64,000 nt of DNA from Nonomuraea guangzhouensis (GTDB taxonomy: Bacteria; Actinomycetota; Actinomycetes; Streptosporangiales; Streptosporangiaceae): positions 124,001-188,000 of the forward strand of contig NZ_JAHKRM010000025.1 in assembly GCF_019396345.1 (NCBI RefSeq). The letters are read 5' to 3'. Made by a program: the position numbers and the translations under genes. The notes under the pieces are model-generated. The model searched no databases and was not told the DNA's origin. It was given only the letters and a program-made list of their open reading frames with translations. Shown here piece by piece: positions 59,779 to 64,000 of this stretch. The first letter of the stretch is position 1. Each line of letters opens with the position of its first letter.

Positions 59779-60698
59779 GAACGCAGGGCGGGAGCCGCCC
59801 TGCTGGTCCACCAATCGTCCGGTACGTCCACCGGCTCGACCGCGACGCCGCGCGGCGTGAGCAGCACCCGCAGCGAGCTGATCGCGGTGGACGGCAGGCT
59901 GAGCACCCGCTGGCTGGGATCGAGGCCGCGCAGCGTCAGCTCGGCGGGCACGCCGGCGTCGTACACGGTGATCTCGGGCCGCTCGCGGATGAGCGCCACG
60001 TCCGCGGGGTCCTCGCGGCGGTGCGGGAAGTAGGCGAGCGGCTCCTCGGCGGCCAGGTCCGTCAGCCAGCTCAGGTAGCGGTCGCGGCGCACCAGCCCGT
60101 TCCTGATCAGGGAGGTGCCGAGCACGACGGTCCGCTCGACCGGTCCGGGACCGCCCAGCGGCTGCTCACGCAGCCACCCGAAGTCGTGGCGGACCAGGTC
60201 GACGCCCGCCGCGCGGACGGCCAGCGCCAGCTCGTCGGAGACCGGCAGCGCGGTGAAGACCGACACCCGGCTCGCGCGCAGCCTGATCGCCGCCGCCAGC
60301 CCCAGCGCCGCACGCAGCTTCCCCGGACGCGCCCGCGCCCGCAACAGCGGCTTGTACGGCCCGGCGGCCAGCAGTTCGAGCAGCCGGAGCGTGGCCAGCC
60401 CGTCGTCGACGATCACGATGCGGCCCGGATGGGACACGAGCCAGCGGAGCTGAACCCGGCCGGAGAAGGCGTCGCCGACGGCGTGCGGCGAGCGCGGCAT
60501 GCGCTCGCGCGGCTCGGCCAGCTCCAGCCCCTCGGGCAACGCCAGGTCGGACAGCGCCCGGCGGGTGGCCTTCAACGCCCGCAGACCGGCGCGCGGGACG
60601 ACGGCGGTGACCGGCCCGAGCAGCCCAGCGCGGTGGGCCTCGATGGCGCACAGCATCTGGAGCGGGGACTCCACCCAGGCCGACGCCTGTTTGCCCAC
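59754..60698 (-). CDS. Second polysialyltransferase-like glycosyltransferase
   Basis: 314 residues from GTG 60698 (GGGGAG upstream); GTG 60731 is possible. The start SAWVESPLQMLCAIEAHRAG is typical of GT52-like proteins, and RIVIVDDGLATLRLLELL (97-100 VDDG) carries the acidic-acidic-Gly motif. The HP position reads YFPHRRED, where Pro precedes His, so the motif is altered. The end PSTAISSLRVLL with DDWW is also family-like. It probably works with the other transferases here. Confidence 0.8.
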   Translation of the reverse strand: MGKQASAWVESPLQMLCAIEAHRAGLLGPVTAVVPRAGLRALKATRRALSDLALPEGLELAEPRERMPRSPHAVGDAFSGRVQLRWLVSHPGRIVIVDDGLATLRLLELLAAGPYKPLLRARARPGKLRAALGLAAAIRLRASRVSVFTALPVSDELALAVRAAGVDLVRHDFGWLREQPLGGPGPVERTVVLGTSLIRNGLVRRDRYLSWLTDLAAEEPLAYFPHRREDPADVALIRERPEITVYDAGVPAELTLRGLDPSQRVLSLPSTAISSLRVLLTPRGVAVEPVDVPDDWWTSRAAPALRSHLTGVAG

Positions 60699-60785
60699 TC
60701 TGTTCTCCCCGCGCGGTGATGGCCCGTTCACGACCGCTTCAAGCTAGCCCGCCCGGCTTAAGCCGTCAGAAACGACACGTGAACA

Positions 60786-61622
60786 ATGGAGACCATGAAC
60801 TCGCTACTACTCAATACGGACGGCGTACAGGTGCCGCAGCTCGGATTCGGCGTCTGGCAGGTGCCGAGCGACGTGGCCGAGCAGGTCGTGACGACCGCCC
60901 TGGAGGTCGGTTACCGCCACGTCGACACCGCCAGCGCCTACGGGAACGAGGAGGGCGTCGGCCGCGCCGTACGCGCCTCGGGGATCCCGCGCGAGAAGCT
61001 GTTCGTCACCACCAAGCTCTTCAATCCCGACCACGGCCGGGCCGAGGAGGCGTTCGACGAGAGCCTGTCGCGGCTCGGGCTCGACTACGTGGACCTCTAT
61101 CTGATCCACTGGCCGTTGCCGGAGCACGGCACGTACCTGCAGGCGTGGCGCAGCCTCGAGAAGATCTACCGTCAGGGGCGCGCCAAGGCGATCGGCGTGT
61201 CCAACTTCACCGTCGAGACGCTCACCCGGGTGATCGACGAGGCGGAGATCACGCCGTCCATCAACCAGATCGAGCTGCACCCGTACTTCCAGCAACGGCG
61301 GATGCGGGAGTTCCACGAGGCCAACGGCATCCTCACCGAGGCGTGGAGCCCCCTGGGGCAGGGCCAGGGCCTGCTCGGCGACCCGGCGCTGGCCGTGCTG
61401 TCGGAGAAGTACGGCAAGACGCCCGCGCAGATCGTGCTGCGCTGGCACATCCAGCTCGGCAACGTGGTGATCCCCAAGTCGGTCACGCCGGCCCGGATCA
61501 AGGAGAACTTCGGGGTGTTCGACTTCGTCCTCGACGCCGAGGACATGACCGCGATCGGCGCCATGAACACGACAGACGGCCGCATCGGCCCCGACCCGGA
61601 CACTTTCCACTGGATGGGTTGA
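60786..61622 (+). CDS. Aldo/keto reductase
   Basis: 278 residues from ATG 60786 (60795 also possible). AKR5-like: LGFGVWQVPSDVAEQVV, HVDTASAYGNEEGVGRAV (Asp, Tyr), VTTKLFNPDHG (Lys), LDYVDLYLIHWPLP (His), AIGVSNFTVETL, IPKSVTPARIKENFGVFDF. It reduces aldehydes or keto compounds with NADPH. Transcribed with the oxidoreductase 19 bp further on. Confidence 0.94.
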   Translation: METMNSLLLNTDGVQVPQLGFGVWQVPSDVAEQVVTTALEVGYRHVDTASAYGNEEGVGRAVRASGIPREKLFVTTKLFNPDHGRAEEAFDESLSRLGLDYVDLYLIHWPLPEHGTYLQAWRSLEKIYRQGRAKAIGVSNFTVETLTRVIDEAEITPSINQIELHPYFQQRRMREFHEANGILTEAWSPLGQGQGLLGDPALAVLSEKYGKTPAQIVLRWHIQLGNVVIPKSVTPARIKENFGVFDFVLDAEDMTAIGAMNTTDGRIGPDPDTFHWMG

Positions 61623-61641
61623 TTCCCTACGATCTCCCCCC

Positions 61642-62595
61642 ATGAAGAATTTCGCATGGGGTATCGCGGCCACGGGTGTCATCGCCAAGAGGGTCGGCAC
61701 CGTCATCGCGGCCGAGCCGGGGATGCGGGTGGCCGCCGTCGGCTCCCGCGACCTCGGCCGCGCACAGGCGCTGGCCTCGGAACTGGGCGCCGAGTCGGCG
61801 TACGGCTCGTACGAGCAGTTGTGCGCCGACCCCGCCGTCGACGCGGTCTACGTGGCGACCCCGCACGCCCAGCACCTGGAGGTGGCCGAGGCGGCGATCG
61901 CGGCGGGCAAGGCGGTGCTGTGCGAGAAGCCGCTCGCCGCGTCCATCGCCGACGCGGAGCGGATGGTCCGCCTCGCGCGCGAGGCCGGGGTCTTCCTGAT
62001 GGAGGCCATGTGGATGCGGTTCAACCCGCTGATTCAGCAGGTGGCCGCCGATCCCCGGTTCGAGGAGATCCGCTCGGTGCAGGCGTCGTTCGGCTTCAGG
62101 TCGCCGTACGACCCCGCGCACCGGCTGTGGGCGCCGGAGCTGGGCGGCGGGGCCCTGCTCGACCTGGGCGTCTACTCGTTCGGGCTGGCCCAGCTCCTGC
62201 TCGGAATGCCGGAACGGGCGCACGTCACGGGCTCGCTGGCGCCCTCGGGGGTGGACGCGGAGGCGGGCGGGGTGCTGGTCTATCCGGGCGGCCGGCGGGC
62301 TCTGGTGGAGTGCTCGCTGCTGGGCCCGTACGCGAACGACGCCTACGTCGTGGGGACCGGCATGCGCGCCGACATCAAGGCGCCGTTCTGGGCGCCGGAG
62401 CGGGTCGTGCTGAGCGGGCCGTCGATGGAGACGGAGGAGCTCGTGCTCGATCCGGCGGACAACGGATACGCCGGCGAAGTCCGCGAGGTGCGGGCCGCCG
62501 TGGCCCAGGGAAGTAAAGAATCCGCGATCATGCCACTTGACGAAAGCCTTGCCATGATGGGGCTTCTGGCGGACGCAAGGGGGCAACTCTCCTGA
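61642..62595 (+). CDS. Gfo/Idh/MocA-family oxidoreductase
   Basis: 317 residues. Nucleotide fold AWGIAATGVIAKRVGTVI, VAAVGSRDLGRAQALASELG, YVATPHAQHLEVAEAAIAAG and the catalytic-type VLCEKPLAASIADAERMV. The C-terminal sheet carries FLMEAMWMRFNPLI and GGGALLDLGVYSFGLAQLLL. It oxidises or reduces a sugar or cyclitol with NAD(P). It may form an operon with the aldo/keto reductase. Confidence 0.93.
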   Translation: MKNFAWGIAATGVIAKRVGTVIAAEPGMRVAAVGSRDLGRAQALASELGAESAYGSYEQLCADPAVDAVYVATPHAQHLEVAEAAIAAGKAVLCEKPLAASIADAERMVRLAREAGVFLMEAMWMRFNPLIQQVAADPRFEEIRSVQASFGFRSPYDPAHRLWAPELGGGALLDLGVYSFGLAQLLLGMPERAHVTGSLAPSGVDAEAGGVLVYPGGRRALVECSLLGPYANDAYVVGTGMRADIKAPFWAPERVVLSGPSMETEELVLDPADNGYAGEVREVRAAVAQGSKESAIMPLDESLAMMGLLADARGQLS

Positions 62596-62714
62596 CCTGT
62601 AGTTTTGCTATTTGTAATCCTCTTGCCCCATGTATTACCTTGTACGACATCTAAGGCATACGTACCTGTTTGTCCGGTTCGTTGCCTGACCATCGCACAA
62701 GCATCACAGGATCG

Positions 62715-62850
62715 TCCTGTGACCGCTGAATCCGCCTCACGCGGAACCGGGGACCCATGTCCTTTGGGGTGAATCGGCACGTCAGTGCCGTAGGGCAGCT
62801 TCCACGCCCGAACCCGTCAGCTAACCCGGTAAGCGGCATGGAAGCAAGGA
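62715..62850 (+). promoter_or_regulatory. ydaO/yuaA-type c-di-AMP riboswitch
   Basis: The leader contains the class's conserved blocks in order: CGCTGAATCC, CGGGGACCCATG, TTTGGGGTGAATC, TAGGGC, CTTCCACGCCCGAACCCGTC, AGCTAACCCGGTAAGCGGC and GGAAGCAAGGAG. c-di-AMP binding usually lowers expression. The ribosome site AAGGAG (62846-62851) lies directly after it. In actinobacteria this class controls wall hydrolases and Rpf proteins, which fits the gene downstream. Confidence 0.93.
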
Positions 62851-62862
62851 GCAACCCCCTCG

Positions 62863-63543
62863 ATGGCCATGAGTCGTCTTACCCGTGTCCCCAAACTGAC
62901 CTTCGCTCAGGCCGCCCTCGGTGTGGCCGTCGCGGCCGCCGCCATCGGCGGGCAGTCCACCGCCCACGCGGAGACCCTCGGTTCGGGCACACAGCAGTAC
63001 GCCGCCGCCCACGCGGACCACCCGGAGACCAACGTTCAGGCCAAGGCCAAGATCTCGGCCGCGCAGGTCCTGGCCCTGGCCAAGGCCCAGGTCGGCACCT
63101 CCGAGGACGCCGCGGGCGGCGGCACCAAGTTCCAGAAGTGGTACATGAACTCGCCGCGCGCCCTGGAGACCGTCAAGCGTGACGGCGGCAGCCGGCAGGA
63201 GTACCTGAACGCCGCCTGGTGCTCGATGTTCGTCTCGTGGGTCGGCGCGCACACCGGCGCGCGCAGCATGGTCGGCTGGGACGCCTACACCGTCGAGCAC
63301 GCCCGCTGGTTCGCCAAGAACCACCGCTGGGGCCAGGCCCCGAAGCCGGGCGCCGTGGTGTTCTTCTCGTGGAGCGGCAGCAAGAGCCTGGACGACATCC
63401 AGCACGTCGGGTTCGTCGTCAAGGACAACCACAACGGGACGATCTCCACGATCGAGGGCAACACCGGCAACGGCACGGTCGCCCAGCGCGTCCGGCCGAC
63501 GTCCCAGGTGGTCGGCTACGGATACCCGAACTACACCGGCTGA
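62863..63543 (+). CDS. Secreted CHAP-domain cell-wall hydrolase
   Basis: 226 residues from ATG 62863 (62869 possible). Signal peptide (ALGVAVAAAAIGGQSTAHA), a short linker, then CHAP: ISAAQVLALAKAQVGTSE, catalytic Cys in NAAWCSMFVSWVGAHTG, His in LDDIQHVGFVVKD and the acidic end TIEGNTGNGTVAQRV. Cys-His amidases or endopeptidases of this type cut peptidoglycan. Control by c-di-AMP ties wall cutting to turgor and cell status. Confidence 0.93.
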   Translation: MAMSRLTRVPKLTFAQAALGVAVAAAAIGGQSTAHAETLGSGTQQYAAAHADHPETNVQAKAKISAAQVLALAKAQVGTSEDAAGGGTKFQKWYMNSPRALETVKRDGGSRQEYLNAAWCSMFVSWVGAHTGARSMVGWDAYTVEHARWFAKNHRWGQAPKPGAVVFFSWSGSKSLDDIQHVGFVVKDNHNGTISTIEGNTGNGTVAQRVRPTSQVVGYGYPNYTG

Positions 63544-63812
63544 CGGCTACTCCCCCGAGCCCTCCGGTCCGCCCCTCCCCTCCTCTCCCCCACAAGCTTC
63601 GCTGTCGACGAGCGCGCGTCCTTTGGGCGCGCGCTCGTCGGCGTCCTCCCTGGCGTGCTGCTTCGGAACACCCGAAAGGCCATCACGTTCCACCGAACAC
63701 CGCATTATCCGGCCGTAACCCCCCAAGTTTGGGGATGTACGGGTCCGCCCGCCACCTCCAACACTGGCGATGACCGGACAACGCGCCGGTGCTCGATACC
63801 GCAGGAGGGGAC
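63544..63812. other. Intergenic region before terminal small gene
   Basis: 269 bp with the hydrolase terminator at 63607-63639 and the ribosome site GCAGGAGGGG at the right edge. No other structure or gene is seen. Confidence 0.7.
63607..63639 (+). terminator. Hairpin terminator after CHAP hydrolase
   Basis: A perfect 12-base stem GACGAGCGCGCG / CGCGCGCTCGTC with a nine-base loop (TCCTTTGGG), 64 bp after the stop. Confidence 0.82.
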
Positions 63813-63977
63813 ATGTCACCGACGACCCAGCAGGACAACTGGCGGTTCTGCAACAAGTGCTACACCCTTTGGTGGAACGGTCGCCCCGACAACGGGCACT
63901 GCCCCGCGGGTGGCGCCCATGAGGGGCACGGCAGCTGGAACTTCTACCTTCCGGCGAACCCCGCCGAGCACATCTGA
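63813..63977 (+). CDS. Small zinc-ribbon-like protein (paralogue B)
   Basis: 54 residues with AGGAGGGG before the ATG. DNWRFCNKCYTLWWNG, HCPAGGAHEGHGS and NFYLPANPAEHI align without gaps except two residues with the protein at 39241. CxxC, CPxGGxH and an extra His pair could bind a metal. No signal peptide, so cytoplasmic or released by a non-Sec route. Function unknown. Confidence 0.87.
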   Translation: MSPTTQQDNWRFCNKCYTLWWNGRPDNGHCPAGGAHEGHGSWNFYLPANPAEHI

Positions 63978-64000
63978 CGCAAGACCGATCTCCCCGCGAG

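Overview
The window is GC-rich DNA with strong third-position GC bias. It has frequent GTG and TTG starts, many ATGA/GTGA stop-start overlaps, Sec-exported hydrolases, a LacI/GH13 sugar region without its own transport ATPase, and a c-di-AMP riboswitch of the kind actinobacteria use for wall hydrolases. This points to a filamentous actinomycete, most likely the Streptosporangiales (Nonomuraea-like). That placement is inference. No rRNA, complete tRNA, CRISPR array, intact insertion sequence or prophage was seen.

Layout. 1-10 kb is accessory DNA: a coupled pair of small hypothetical genes, an EACC1-caspase-propeller conflict-type pair, a sulfotransferase/membrane protein/FAD-monooxygenase operon facing a double-HTH regulator, a degraded transposase-like remnant and a secreted trefoil-type protein. 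A 113-bp hairpin repeat occurs in the same orientation at 1.1 kb and 9.8 kb. 10-22 kb is mainly metabolic and envelope genes: an IclR-controlled cyclase/MmgE-PrpD pair, a hydrolase with its winged-helix regulator, stomatin plus an S51-type peptidase, an acyltransferase, a CDF metal exporter with ArsR, an acyl-CoA dehydrogenase and an ACT protein. 22-34 kb carries a self-sufficient CYP102-type P450 with its TetR and twin operators, an alpha-lytic-type protease, oxidoreductases, several short tandem repeats, and an I36-inhibitor gene broken by an in-frame TAG. 34-48 kb is carbohydrate use: LacI with a GH43 enzyme, a SigE-type ECF sigma factor with a membrane partner, a secreted beta-helix protein, malEFG with a GH13 enzyme, and a divergent alpha-glucosidase. 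48-54 kb holds an orphan histidine kinase, an SAM methyltransferase, and a dicarboxylate symporter facing a CitA/CitB-like two-component pair.

The most notable region is 54.0-60.7 kb. One 679-residue polypeptide fuses a CMP-nonulosonate synthetase (NeuA-like), a HAD phosphatase and a sialic-acid-synthase (NeuB-like) domain. It is followed by a GT2 glycosyltransferase and three further glycosyltransferase-like genes, two with polysialyltransferase-type motifs. Together they look like a compact pathway that makes, activates and polymerises a nonulosonic acid, possibly Kdn, for a cell-wall glycopolymer.

The window ends with an aldo/keto reductase, a Gfo/Idh/MocA oxidoreductase, a ydaO-type riboswitch controlling a CHAP-domain wall hydrolase, and a 54-residue zinc-ribbon-like protein whose paralogue lies at 39.2 kb.
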